A stretch of 64,000 bases of DNA, taken from the NCBI GenBank assembly GCA_014621425.1, contig JAANBB010000185.1, positions 1-64,000 on the forward strand, given 5' to 3'. Position numbers and translations under genes: made by a program. The notes beneath the pieces were generated by a model. The model ran no database searches. It saw nothing but the letters and a program-made list of their open reading frames with translations, and was not told the origin of the DNA. The DNA is from Cylindrodendrum hubeiense. Lineage: Eukaryota; Ascomycota; Sordariomycetes; Hypocreales; Nectriaceae. Positions 11,416 to 21,975 of this stretch are shown in pieces; position 1 is the first letter of the stretch; every line of letters starts with the position of its first letter.

Positions 11416-12230
11416 ATGGCTTCAGGACGGCTCGACGGCAAGGTGGCCATCATCACCGGCGCCGCCTCAGGGTTCGGCAAAGGCATTGCGACCAAGTTCG
11501 TCAAGGAGGGGTGCAAGGTCGTCATTGCCGACCTCTCGGAAGATGCTGGCCAAGCAGCCGCACAAGAACTTGGTTGCAGCTTCAAGAGAGGGGACGTCAC
11601 GAAGAAGGCAGACTGGGAAGGCCTACTCAGTGAGACACTCAGGTTGTTCGGACACTTGGACATCGTGGTCAACAACGCTGGCGCGACATATGCCAACAAG
11701 CCAACCGAGGATGTGACAGAAAGCGAGTTCGATCTGGTCATGAACGTTAACGTCAAATCTATCTTCATGTCGACGACTGTTCTCCTGCAATATTTCCTCA
11801 AAGAGGACCGTCCTGGATGCTTCATCCAGATAGCTTCGACAGCTGCGATCCGACCTCGGCCAAAGCTGACTTGGTACAACGCATCGAAAGGCGCTGTAGT
11901 CAATGCGACAAAGACTTTGGCCGTCGAGTATGGCCCCAAACAAATCCGGTTCAACGCAGTCTCCCCCGTCGTGGGGAGCACCGGCATGTGAGTATTTCCT
12001 GCGGCCGTCTCGCGTTGTGTCTCTCTTGCTGACACGATGATCTTAGGACACATTTATTCTTGGGCAAGGCCGACACGCCCGAAAACCGCGAGGCATTTGT
12101 AGCCACAGTTCCCCTCGGCCGGCCGTCTACGCCGGCAGATGTTGCGAACACCTGCTGCTATCTCGCGAGCGACGAGGCCGCGTTTATCACGGGGACCAAT
12201 ATTGAGGTTGATGGCGGACGGTGTGTCTAA
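11416..12230 (+). CDS. Short-chain dehydrogenase/reductase (SDR)
   Basis: Exons join(11416..11987, 12047..12230) give 251 residues. This is a classical SDR with the Rossmann motif TGAASGFGKG (14-23), Asp39 after the second strand (favouring NAD), NNAGA (86-90), catalytic Ser141 and the Tyr154-x3-Lys158 pair in YNASK. The C-terminal exon gives PLGRPSTPADVANTCCYLAS and ITGTNIEVDGGRCV, standard for 3-ketoacyl-reductase or glucose-dehydrogenase-like SDRs. Substrate is not predictable. The single 59-nt intron has a GTGAGT donor. It shares a divergent promoter carrying the 13-base element with the LEU2-like gene, which suggests co-expression within the 9.8-20.9 kb group. Confidence 0.93.
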
Positions 12231-12623
12231 GGGCAGACCCATGATTGATGACGTTCCGGCGTGTACAGAGAAGCATTAAATACTAGCATTTGAAAGAAAT
12301 TCTGATACATCCATAGTAGAATCACTTTTATTATTCTCGCCTTCTTCGCCCTGAGTTAGATTCATTGTTGAACATGTCTGGGCCCACTGAGCTCCACTAG
12401 CAGCAGCGCTAATGTACCCCGTATTGAACCCCCCCGCACTTCATCTGCTGCTCGGCTTCTTCTTCCTCCATCCGAGGCCGATCTAGGAGCCCAAATCACC
12501 ATCCGTCATCATCGCCCTTCGCTACAACTACAGCGTCGTTATTTCTCAGTTCTTTGCGCTCGTGACCCAGCCAATCTGAGCAACTACGTTTGCGCATTGG
12601 CTTGAAGCCCCACTCAGTGCAGA
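12231..12623. other. Intergenic: 3' flank of SDR and promoter of transcription factor
   Basis: No copy of the cluster element is seen in this promoter. It is C/T-rich near 12455-12475, as is common upstream of fungal starts. Nothing else is recognised. Confidence 0.45.
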
Positions 12624-15272
12624 ATGCTTAGCCCGCCTCACAATTCTAACTCGGTATTTCGCAACATCCACATAGCTGTGGTCAATTGGAGAAGAGACTG
12701 ACAGAAAGACCAGCATCCCGACCGCACGGCTTTGTCATGCAACCAGTGCGACAGAACCTTTTCTCGTCCTAGCCATCTTAACCGCCATCGCTTGACCCAT
12801 CTACCTCCTTCTCGGCGCAACACAATTCCATGTCTCTACTGCGACCAAACCTTCTCGAGGAAAGACGTACTCCTCCGCCACCTACGTGCTGCCCACGATG
12901 TGGACCTACCAGCCAACAGCACCCAGCAGAAGTCATGCTACCGGTGTGTGCGAAGGAAGCTCAAGTGCGATCGCTCGCTGCCATGCCGCTCCTGCGCTGT
13001 AGCCACTACGACCGAACCCTGCTCATACCCGCCGGCTGACCCGGCATTTGGTACCGGATCACAGCTCCTGGGCCAGAGTTACGACACTTCGACCACCGTT
13101 CAGTCTGCTAGTGATTCGGGATCTAGGCAAAACGACCAGTCTGACTTCGCCACGGCATCGCCCGAAACATTTTCAAGCCTCAGCCAACCCCTGGATCCAC
13201 TTCTTCTTGATGCCGATCAATTTAGCCCCGTCTTTTCCGGAGGGCCGGCTCTTGCTGGAGAGACCGCCATGTTTGGCCCGGTGATGAACACTGGTGTTCA
13301 GTTCGACTTCAGGTGTAGTGGATTCGACTGGCTAGAATTCGACGTACCTGACGTCGAGCTTGCCATTGACTGTGTTATAGGCGATGTTGCTATCCCTACA
13401 TCCACGTCGGTCTTGCCTGGGCCAATACCCAGCATCTCCGCGCACCACATCCCAGCAGCTCAACCGAAGTCGTCTGTTCTACCCTGGCCATTCGAACAAG
13501 GACATGAGACTTCATCAGCCAGGTGTCCCCTACCTCCACTGCGCGAGATGCTGCAAAACTCGTTGCAGTCGAGCTCCGGAACTAGGACGGCGGCCCTGGA
13601 AGGCCTCGTTCAGATATTATCTGAGCAAAAGCTACCTAGACCTGAAAATGTTACGGAGCCTAATATGGCCATGGGAATTGACTTGCTCAAACGACTCCTT
13701 GACGTTTACTTCTCAGCCTTTCAAATGATCCAGCCCATTTTCCATACTCCAACATGGAATATGGCAGATTGCCCAACCATGCTCCTAGCTACCATGGCCT
13801 GTATTGGCGCCGTTCTATCCAGCGAACCTAATTCTGCAGAGCTCTCATCCTCGATTAACGAGTTTTGCGCCCCCATCATCACTTGGCTCGTGCGTTGCGT
13901 TCCTGATGCGTATCTCTCCCTAAGCGCTAACATATTGGCAGGGTGTATCTGACAGCGCAAATTATTCTGACATTTCATACCTGGCGTCTCTATGTCTTCA
14001 TCAAATCTACTCCCTCGGATCTGGAAATCGTCAATTATACCAAAATGCTGATAGAACCCGTGGCGTGCTGATTGGAAGCTTACGAGGACTTGGACTGTTG
14101 AAGTCGCGTCCAAGCGTGCAGGAAGATGGATACGTCAATGGCTCCATACCCACAAACGGGATCGGCTTAGACGCAGAGTGGGTTGCATGGGCAGCTCGAG
14201 AAAGGGAAATTCGCATTGCATGGGCTTCTTTCGAATACGACTGCAGTCTATGCACCCTCACCAGTCGTCGTGGTGCTGTTGATCTGAGCGAGTTACCACC
14301 GAAAGTGCCGTGCGTGGACTCCCTATGGGAGGCTCCTTCAGCATGTGCCTGGGCTGCTCTCAAATCCAGAATGCCCTCAAATGCACTTGGAGCATCGGTA
14401 TCTGGTGTGATAGGCGCCGCCATAGCCGGTACGCCAATTCCTGAACATCTTTCAGCATGGGGAAGGCGATTGTGCAGCCAAGTGATTGGACGCCTTCTCT
14501 GGGATTTAAAGCAGCTGGAGCTCGTCTCAACCACTGAATACTTCGGTCTTTCTTCCCTATCTACAGGTCAGAAGCAGTCAAAAGCTTCACTTCTAAAAGC
14601 TTTAGACTCCCTGCTCGAGACAATGAACCATCCCACCTCGACTGGGGATCTCGTGAGCTACAAGTACGTTTGATGAATTCCATGCACGCTACCTAGGTAC
14701 TGACTGAAAATAGCATCTCGAGTCTACTATGTCACTACTCCCATCTATACACGGCAGACGACATCATGGATATGATTCTTTACATTGTGCGCAGCGTCGC
14801 ATCACGAGGCTCCACCCAAGACAACGGAGTGGACATGGCACGTCGTCGTCTCATTTCAGCTCTCGGAAACGATCCTCGCAGGGCCCGAATGCTCGCGTGG
14901 CATGCGGGACAAATTGTAGCCGTGGCAAATGAATATCTTGTGTCAGCGCCTTGTGAGATTATGCGCCTGTTTATGAGCTATATCTTCATCATTGCGTTCG
15001 CTCAATACTACCCGCGCCCACAACAGCCTGGCCGAGGCACCCAGGTTCGATTGGATCTTCCAAATCACCACCCAGATCAGAAGCAAGCCATCGTGGAATG
15101 GATTGAAACTGGGGGACCAGCTAGGATCGGCTCTGCTGAGGACATACTGGCCTACGGGTCAACCAAAATAATTATTCAGGACGCCCAGGTCATGCTTCAG
15201 CGGCTGAGGTCATGGGGTCTCGCTGAGAAGTTTGCAAAGATTTTGCAGTGCTTTGAAAATAACGGGGATTGA
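12624..15272 (+). CDS. C2H2 plus Zn2Cys6 transcription factor with fungal-specific middle region
   Basis: Exons join(12624..12653, 12714..13889, 13942..14663, 14714..15272) give 828 residues. The DNA-binding end carries two C2H2 fingers (Cys19, Cys22, His35, His39 and Cys50, Cys53, His66, His71), directly followed by a Zn2Cys6 cluster (Cys85, Cys88, Cys95, Cys101, Cys104, Cys113). Residues about 350-700 form the fungal_trans-type region, with EREIRIAWASFEYDC and LLCHYSHLYTADDIMDM. The ATG is in a 10-codon first exon. No in-frame ATG precedes the first finger in exon 2, which supports that exon, although its donor GTATTT is weak. Its place inside the metabolic group makes it a candidate regulator of its neighbours. 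The CGG in the shared promoter element fits a Zn2Cys6 domain. Confidence 0.88.
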
Positions 15273-15359
15273 TGACAATTGGGAATAAAAAAATGAGCAA
15301 GTGCAATTTATAATACAATATTGCCTAAATCTTCAACAACTATGTCCTCCAGCAAACAC

Positions 15360-16403
15360 TCAGAATAGTGCCAGACAATTCGGTGGACTGCTGACACCTC
15401 CTGGCATATTCAAAGGAGAGCTAGTTATAAAGAATTCCCATCTGCCTAATTCTTGGCATTTACGACTCAACTCCTCGAGATCAAACAATTCGCCGATTGG
15501 AAGACCCCATCCAGCGATGAGATACTCATGCATGAACAAGCCTTGCACCTCGTTTCCATCCACTCCCGGGTATGACTTCTGGGGAGGGTAAACCTCGAAT
15601 GAGACAGCATCACCAGCCACTGCTGCAAACCCTTCGTCCCAAATCCACCTCAGCATTTCTTCCGTTCCTTCAACGCCAGCGTGCTGGGGGTTGGAACTCT
15701 GTGCGTATGAAAGCTTGTCAGCAGGACCCATCTGGTTGTCCCACTCCTTGGTCAGACCGATTCGAATAAAAAGTATGTCTCCTCGCTGGAACTGAACACC
15801 TTGCTCTTGTGCAATCTGTTTCAAGACACGGAGCGGGACGGCATGATCTGACAACGCGCTGTAGCTGATGGAGTTTCTCTCGGCATATGCCACATAATCC
15901 AACAACACACCCCGTCCACAGATCCCTTCCTTGGCCCAGTGTTGGATGCCAATCCTGGTATTGGAGCGATCTGATATTTCCATCGCCGTTGTTCCGCCAT
16001 AGAACAACCTTTGGGAAGGGTTTTCGGGTGTAGGGAATGGTGCAGAGAAGTGACGGAGCCCATCCCATTGAGATGACTGTTGTGGGTTGAAGATGTAAAC
16101 GTCATCGAAGCCAGCGCCACCGAGTAGAGATGTGATATGGTGTTGCGTCGGCGCACGGTTGAAGTTGGCGATATCGAGTTTCGTAAGATCCCAATTAAGG
16201 GCAACTCGTTGGCCGGTCTTGATGCAGGATGCTGCAGCTTTGGCGACGACTTCTGGAGTGAGAAGCACGAGCTTCCCCAGGCCTTCTTCCCTCGAACCTG
16301 GTTTAGCGTGCCATACTCGGCGTTTGTCTGGAAGGCTGTCGAATTTGATATTGTGAATCGATTCAGGGATTGGGTCGACTGGAATTGCTTGAATAGACCC
16401 CAT
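15360..16403 (-). CDS. Cyclase-superfamily metal-dependent hydrolase (PF04199-like)
   Basis: This is a single exon of 347 residues. It resembles the large fungal form of the kynurenine-formamidase or isatin-hydrolase superfamily. Recognisable pieces are RVALNWDLTKLD, the SQWDGLRHFSAP segment where the metal-site histidine sits, RGVLLDYVAYAE, QRGDILFIRIGLTKEW, and GDAVSFEVYPP with LFMHEYLIAGWGLPIGELFDLEEL near the end. In this fungal subgroup SQWDGLRH replaces the bacterial HxGTHxDxPxH motif. Members usually hydrolyse an amide, lactam or lactone ring. The true substrate is unknown. The upstream region carries near copies of the cluster element (16618-16630), so it is probably co-regulated with the SDR, transporter and aldehyde dehydrogenase. 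Confidence 0.85.
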   Translation of the reverse strand: MGSIQAIPVDPIPESIHNIKFDSLPDKRRVWHAKPGSREEGLGKLVLLTPEVVAKAAASCIKTGQRVALNWDLTKLDIANFNRAPTQHHITSLLGGAGFDDVYIFNPQQSSQWDGLRHFSAPFPTPENPSQRLFYGGTTAMEISDRSNTRIGIQHWAKEGICGRGVLLDYVAYAERNSISYSALSDHAVPLRVLKQIAQEQGVQFQRGDILFIRIGLTKEWDNQMGPADKLSYAQSSNPQHAGVEGTEEMLRWIWDEGFAAVAGDAVSFEVYPPQKSYPGVDGNEVQGLFMHEYLIAGWGLPIGELFDLEELSRKCQELGRWEFFITSSPLNMPGGVSSPPNCLALF

Positions 16404-17019
16404 GATGAACAGTGATCAAGTCCGGTGACTGGCGTGTTTCTCTGAGAGTGAATGTTGCCGAGGAGGGACAATGAGCAAGAGAGTGAGCAGAGATGAAACT
16501 ACCTCTCTTGACGTACGACCAACAAAGCAACTCGAGCTACTCCGCACAGCTAAGATATAAGCTAGCATGAGACCCTCCGAAAGGAGTGGGGAATCTGGGG
16601 CGAGGCTGTTCCCCACACGGAGGGTGCCATCCGCTATTGCTTCAGCCCTGACACTCCCCTAACACTCAACAATGGACGGACCCGGGGACGTGGAAGCGTC
16701 AAGGTCAACTGACCTAAGCGAGGTCATGGATGATCTGTTAAGGTGCATGATGCATGTGATTTCGCTAAAGTGTTCGCTCCGAATCGCCAAGGCAGGCGTT
16801 AGAACGCGTGGTTGATGAATTGAGTCTACGATGGCTGAACTATTTTGAATGACTGCAAGATACCAAGATTGGAATATTAGGTTCATAAGCATTTGGATTA
16901 CAGAGAGTGCGTAAGATGCAAGGCATACGCTCTAACTAATAATAAAGATTGCTCGAGGAATTTCATGATACAGGTGTGCCACTTGTAATTCAGAATATGC
17001 TAAGCCTCAGCTATTACCA
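16404..17019. promoter_or_regulatory. Promoter of the cyclase gene and 3' flank of the MFS gene
   Basis: The cyclase promoter has CGGAGGGTGCCAT at 16618-16630 (two mismatches to the cluster element) preceded by TTCCCC. It also has an inverted CGGAGGGT on the minus strand at 16572-16579. The rest toward 17019 is 3' flank of the MFS gene with no recognised feature. Confidence 0.5.
16618..16630 (+). promoter_or_regulatory. Near copy of the cluster promoter element, cyclase promoter
   Basis: CGGAGGGTGCCAT matches CGGAGCGTGCCAC at 11 of 13 positions. It lies about 215 bases upstream of the cyclase ATG, similar to the 209-253 base distances in the other two promoters. The preceding TTCCCC is shared with the copy at 11195. 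Confidence 0.45.
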
Positions 17020-18855
17020 TCAGTTCTTATCCGTGGACGATTTCTCCTCCACCGTCTCGGAAAATGGGCTATCATCCTTGGCAATCATGGAAACGTCTTG
17101 ATTCTTCAAGAAATCGTCCAACTCCTTGCGCTGTGCGTCCGTCACGTCGTTGACGTGAACCGCAACATCGTCGCCAAACTGAGCAGAGATTTCTTCAAGC
17201 GACAACTGTGCGGTTTCGGGAAAGAAGAAATAGACTATCGGGATGAAAACGATGCACCACACGATGATGACCAAGTAGTACTTCCATCCGACCTGCTCGA
17301 TTCCGATTGGCGCGGTTTGGAGAAGGATAATTGTAGATGCAAACTGGCCGAACAGCGAGAATCCCATACCGATGGGCCTGATTTCCGTGGGGAAGATTTC
17401 GGATACGTAGAGGTACATGGTCGTGTCACAGAGTGTGCTAATTCCTTGTTAGTTCTTGGCGTTAGATAAGGTGTAAGGGGTATACAACTCACCCTTGAAA
17501 AGCAAGATATAGGAAGACGAAGAATACTCCTGCCGCGTTTCCAGCTCGATTAGTTGTACCACCATATTCTGCGATGCACCCAACCAGACCAGAGGTTGTG
17601 AACAAGCAGCCGAAGAGTCCGACTATAAACATCCATCGGCGGGAGTTAATCTTGTCATGAAGCCAGGCTCCGAGAGGATTGTAAATGACGCCAGCGGTGG
17701 TCAGCCACAGGGCAGATAGGAGCAGAGGCATAGAGCCTGTCTGGCCAAGGTTGGTGTAAAGGAGGACGGAATAGTTGTTCTGATTCAATCAGTTAGCGTT
17801 GTTCCAAAATTGAGATATCTGCTTTGACTTACAATAACAAGTGGCCCAGCAAATTCGGCACCCCACTGCGTGAGGAATCCAATAATCATTCTCTTCCTGT
17901 AGCTCTTCTTCTTCAGTACCGCAGTCCATGGCGTACAACCAATAGCCTTGAGCTTCTCAGTGTCCAGAGCAATCTGCATTTTGACTTGATATAATTCTTC
18001 TTTGGCAACGAGGTCGTCGGGGTCTTCGGGTGACCTTCGGAGTGCCTGAATGACTTTCCACGCCTGCTCGACTTTGCCTTGTTGCAAAAGCCAACGCGGA
18101 GATCGCGGGATCCAGATACTCGTGATGAGAAGGACTAGCGGTGACAGACACTGTACGCACAATGGGAAACGCCACGCGAAGGAAGGATTCTTCTCAGTTG
18201 CGAAGTAGCAGGCATACCCGAGCCATCCCGATAGCATGTATCCAAAGACAAGGAAGATTGCATGGTGGCCGACTAGCCATCCTCGTTTGTTGGGAGGTGC
18301 CAGCTCTGAGAGATACATGGGACATGCCGTGACGAGAATTCCGATACCAAGTCCAGAAATAACTCTTCCGACATGGAACATGCTATCTGCTAGTCAGCGA
18401 TGTCACAGACCAAACAGCGAAGGAGGAAACTGACGCCAGGTTTGCAGCGCCACCTTGAAGCGCGCCGCCGATTATTGCGCAAACTGCACCAATCTGGATA
18501 GACATCTTTCGACCCAGAGCAGTCGCAGCCCACATGACGAAAAGACTTCCCACAGCTCCGCCAGAGCTGTACACACCGTTTGCGGTAGCAATAGCCTGAG
18601 CTGTCTTATCACCGTAGCCCGGCTCACCCTGCTGGGGGAGGTCGAAGAAGGCGTACCATCCTGGCTGGCCTATGGTGCTTCCAATAATTGCAGAGCAGTA
18701 TCCATATGTCTTGAGTTTGAGCTTGTTAGAGTCATGGCATAACCCATTGGAGGGAGGCGACATACAAATGAACCGAAGGCAACTGCGATAGTGACGAGCC
18801 TGTTATACGGGCTTGTCCGCGCGTGCCGGCCTTCAATCTTTGATTTTGGTGACAT
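17020..18855 (-). CDS. MFS transporter, sugar-porter type
   Basis: Exons complement(17020..17437, 17493..17779, 17833..18382, 18435..18709, 18766..18855) give 539 residues. The MFS sugar porter pattern is clear: first helix reaching TYGYCSAIIGSTIGQPGWY, GRKMSIQIGA (loop 2-3 motif), GRVISGLGIG, the mid-loop IPRSPRWLL (PESPR-like), YLYVSEIFPTEIRPIGMG (after helix 10) and the terminal FPETAQLSLEEI (PETKG-like). Twelve helices fit the length. Substrate could be a sugar, a sugar acid or another small polar molecule such as quinate. All four introns are 53-56 nt with GT...AG ends. It is divergent from the aldehyde dehydrogenase across a 503-base promoter that carries the exact 13-base element, so it probably imports the substrate of this pathway. 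Confidence 0.92.
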
Positions 18856-19358
18856 GTTGGAACTTGACGTATCAAGAAGTTGACATATCAATTGGCAAAA
18901 AGAGATCATCCGTGATGGCCGACTGGGATAGTAAATAAAACCACGTCGTCGAGGCTAGCAGAAGCAATGCCAGCCGCCATCTTCCCGTCCCCACGGGGCC
19001 CCGCGCTTTGTGTCAGTCTAGAAGACGCTTTGAGTCTAGCTGAGGTTCCCCGACACGGAATTATCCAAGCTAATTTGACTAAGGGTTCACGGGTCGGTGA
19101 TTAGCATCGGAGCGTGCCACCCATTCCCCCGCATTTCCAGCTCCGTGGACGGGCATCTCCATCTCGGACGGTGGCACGGCCAGAGCGGAATCATCTCTGC
19201 TCTTCTCTGGACTAAACGACCAAGGCTAGCGTCGCTTGTGACGGGGTTCGCCATCGCTTCGCTGCGCGGAAAGACCGATTAATACAGCTCGTGAGCTGTG
19301 TCCAGGAGGGGTCACTTGAGGCCGCCAAAGTACCAGCTTGAACAGCCACGACCACACC
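18856..19358. promoter_or_regulatory. Divergent promoter between the MFS and aldehyde dehydrogenase genes
   Basis: These 503 bases lie between two divergent ATG codons. They contain the exact CGGAGCGTGCCAC at 19108-19120, roughly midway (253 bases from the MFS start and 239 from the ALDH start). The inverted core CGTGCCAC is on the minus strand at 19171-19178. TTCCCCGACACGGA at 19048-19061 resembles the TTCCCCACACGGA upstream of the cyclase. Confidence 0.6.
19108..19120 (+). promoter_or_regulatory. Cluster promoter element CGGAGCGTGCCAC
   Basis: This is identical to 11195-11207. An inverted core copy (CGTGCCAC on the minus strand, 19171-19178) lies 51 bases away, giving a head-to-head pair as expected for a dimeric or paired factor. 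The binding role is inferred. Confidence 0.55.
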
Positions 19359-20941
19359 ATGTCAGCCAACCACGCAGAGAACCTCCCATTCAGCCTGGCC
19401 GACAAGGGCCTCGCCCAGTTCGACTGCCAGATTCACGGCAAATCCATACTCGCCAAGTCTGGCAAGCGCTTTGATGTTGTCGACCCAGGCTCGGCCAAAG
19501 TATGGGCCTCGTGTCCCGATGGCGATGGTGGTGATGTCGACGCGGCTGTGCAATCCTGCCATGAAGCGTTCAAGGAATATTCGAAATGGACTCCAAGGCA
19601 ACGCGCCCAGTGTCTGCTAAAATGGCATCAGCTGATAGTCGATAATCGAGATGATCTTGCAAAGATTCTTGTCTTCGAGACTGGAAAGCCTCTCGCCGAA
19701 GCGTATGGGGAAATCGACTATGCGACAACTTTCACCTGGTGGTTCGTCGGTGAGGCTGAGAGAGTCCAGGGCACAACCATCACTTCTGCCACCCCTGGCC
19801 GGCGATCCTTCACTATCAAGCAACCCATTGGAGTCGTTGCTGCTCTAGTCCCTTGGAACTTCCCAATTGCGCTAGTATTGAGGAAAGCCAGCGCGGCCTT
19901 GGCTGCTGGGTGTACCATGGTCGTTAAACCATCACCGGAAACTCCTGTCTCTACATTGTCACTCGCTTATCTCGCTATTCGAGCTGGGTTTCCTCCTGGC
20001 GCACTGAACGTTCTGACGACGAGTCTTGAGAACACGCCAGCAGTGGCAGAGGCTTTGTGTATACATCCCTTAGTCAAGAAGGTCACCTTTACAGGAAGCA
20101 CTCGTGTGGGGAAACTCATCACAGGGTTGTGTGCTAGGAATCTGAAGAAAGCTACCCTAGAGCTGGGTGGAAACTGTCCCTTTATTGTATTCGACGACGC
20201 CAATCTCGACCAAGCCATGGGCCAACTCATGAACCTCAAATGGCGACACGCCGGCCAAGCTTGTGTTTCGTCAAACAGGCTGTATGTCCAACGTGGGATT
20301 TACGATAAATTCATCGCGGACCTGATCAAGAGAACGTCTCTCCTGAAGGTTGGACATGGTATAGAAGAGGGCACCACATTGGGTCCTGTCACAACGCCCC
20401 GAGGGCTGGACAAAGCCGAGGAGCTAGTTGCCGATGCGGTTTCTAAGGGCGCAAAGATTGTTCTTGGAACTGGTCAAAGGCTACACAAATCATCTGGAGC
20501 TGAAGACGGAGGCACGGGATACTTTATGGCTCCAACTATCCTCTCAAATGTCACGGATGACATGCTCATGTCCCAAGATGAGATCTTTGCGCCTGTTTTG
20601 GGCGTGTCAGTTTTTGAAACAGAAGACGAAGTGGTTGAGCGAGCCAATAACACGAGTATGGGCTTGACAAGTTATGCGTTTACGAAGAACGCAGACCGAC
20701 TATGGAGGCTCTTTGAGAGGCTAGAGGCTGGCATGATCGGACTGGTAAGTTGTATACTGCACCGTTGGATTCAATTTCGTACTAACTCTTTATTCAGAAC
20801 ACAGGCAACAATTCATCAGCCGAGGCTCCGTTTGGAGGCATTAAAGAAAGTGGATGTGGTAAAGAGAGTGGCAAGGATGTTGCTATTGAAGAGTTTATGG
20901 TCACAAAAACTGGAACACTAACAGTGGAGGATCATGTGTAA
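19359..20941 (+). CDS. NAD(P)-dependent aldehyde dehydrogenase, succinate-semialdehyde-type
   Basis: Exons join(19359..20744, 20798..20941) give 509 residues. Catalytic Cys302 (GQACVSSNR) and Glu268 (LELGGN) fall at the canonical ALDH numbering. The cofactor loop FTGSTRVGKLI is present, and the C-terminal exon supplies NTGNNSSAEAPFGGIKESGCGKESGKD, the usual end of the ALDH fold. EAPFGGIKESG and the overall length fit the succinate-semialdehyde dehydrogenase subgroup, but substrate in a cluster setting may differ. It would oxidise a pathway aldehyde to its acid. The 53-nt intron has GTAAGT and TTCAG. It shares its promoter with the sugar-type transporter. Confidence 0.94.
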
Positions 20942-21358
20942 GGCCTGTTAGGGTGGGATTTCATGTGGTCGTAAGAGTCAGCCGTTGGAGCCCAGTAGCA
21001 GGATGGAATTAGCGATAAGCAAAGGAAACAACTGGTTACGGGCAGATGAAACCTGGGAATGATGCCAACCGTTTAGCAAACTAGGAATCCGGAATGTTGT
21101 TGCCCTGCTTACGTGCTGAAGCCGTCTCTGTGAAGCGGGCCAAGCCGCAACATGATATTGTGGTTCATCATCGAGATATCTAAGCAGTTCTAACTCCGAT
21201 CCTTATTATCGGCTCCTGGAAGGCTTCAAGATTGCAATCCCCCTGCGGCCATGTTAGTGCACAGCCGGCTCCACTTGCTCCTACCGCGTCGTTAGGGTCA
21301 ACGTCAGCTCTGAGATAACGCTCCACCTTTTTATTCACTCCTCCGCGTTAGATACATC
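20942..21358. other. Intergenic region before the HET fragment
   Basis: This is the downstream region of the ALDH gene and the upstream region of the plus-strand HET fragment. The C/T-rich run at about 21320-21345 resembles a normal fungal leader, as if that gene still had its promoter. No other feature is recognised. Confidence 0.45.
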
Positions 21359-21700
21359 ATGTCTTCACCCACCGACGGCCGCATTACATTGCGTTTTGAG
21401 GGCATTCCTGAACTGCAGGATGATTTCGAGTCCCCTTCGACGGACTGGGAAAAGCCCAATATTCCTTTACCATACTATCTGTGTGAAGCCCGCTACCAGT
21501 ACTCACCCCTAGGCGAGGGGTCGACCAGAGTTCTTTTTCTTCTCGAAGCCGAGTCTTTTGATGATCATCTCCGGGGTGCTCTGTTTGACACGCCTCTCTC
21601 AGAGAACTTAAACCACGATTTGGAATACACGGCTTTATCGTATGTTTGGGGTAGTGAGCGAAATACTCACACAATTTCCATTGGCAACGAGACTAGGTAG
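21359..21700 (+). pseudogene. N-terminal HET-domain fragment
   Basis: An open frame of 113 codons starts at a good ATG and ends at TAG. The last part, LEYTALSYVWGSERNTHTISIGNETR, is the opening of a heterokaryon-incompatibility (HET) domain, whose conserved block 1 is Y-x-ALSYVWG. The next HET blocks (WIDAICINQ and the Tyr-containing QMRxIYxxA block) are missing from this strand, and the frame stops just where the domain should continue. Block 2 and 3 sequence lies directly adjacent but on the opposite strand. HET proteins trigger cell death on non-self fusion. This fragment cannot encode the full domain. Confidence 0.8.
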
Positions 21701-21975
21701 ACGATGGTGTTCTGTGCACACTCATAGATTTGGCGCATCTGGTAAACTTGGTCATTTCGTTCTTGGATGTCAGACTGGTTGATGCATATCGCATCTATCC
21801 AGAGCAGTAATGGCCGGTCGCGTCTCCGAAGATGGCGTAGAGCCGAGTCAAGATTTGCGCCAATATAGAGACTATCGGAGACAGTAAGGCTAGGCTTTAA
21901 AAGAGGAGTACCAATCGCAAAGGGTACGACTCCTACGAAATGATAATGAGTACTATCACAGAGTTGGGTTGTTGC
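21671..21975 (-). pseudogene. Internal HET-domain fragment on the opposite strand
   Basis: On the minus strand an uninterrupted frame of about 100 codons has no usable start. It reads FVGVVPFAIGTP, then LTVSDSLY, then LRRRDRPLLLWIDAICINQSD and QVYQMRQIYECAQNTIVYL. These are HET blocks 2 and 3 in order, preceded by part of a block-1-to-2 linker. The frame runs head-on into the plus-strand HET fragment at about 21.69 kb. The linker overlaps in content with the end of the plus fragment, so this may come from a second HET gene rather than a simple flip of the same one. No ATG and no downstream remainder are seen. Confidence 0.75.

Noticed and set aside
11370..12053. Minus-strand open frame of 227 codons
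   Set aside because: It overlaps the SDR gene, which has all catalytic motifs and a good intron on the plus strand. The minus frame has no recognisable domain.
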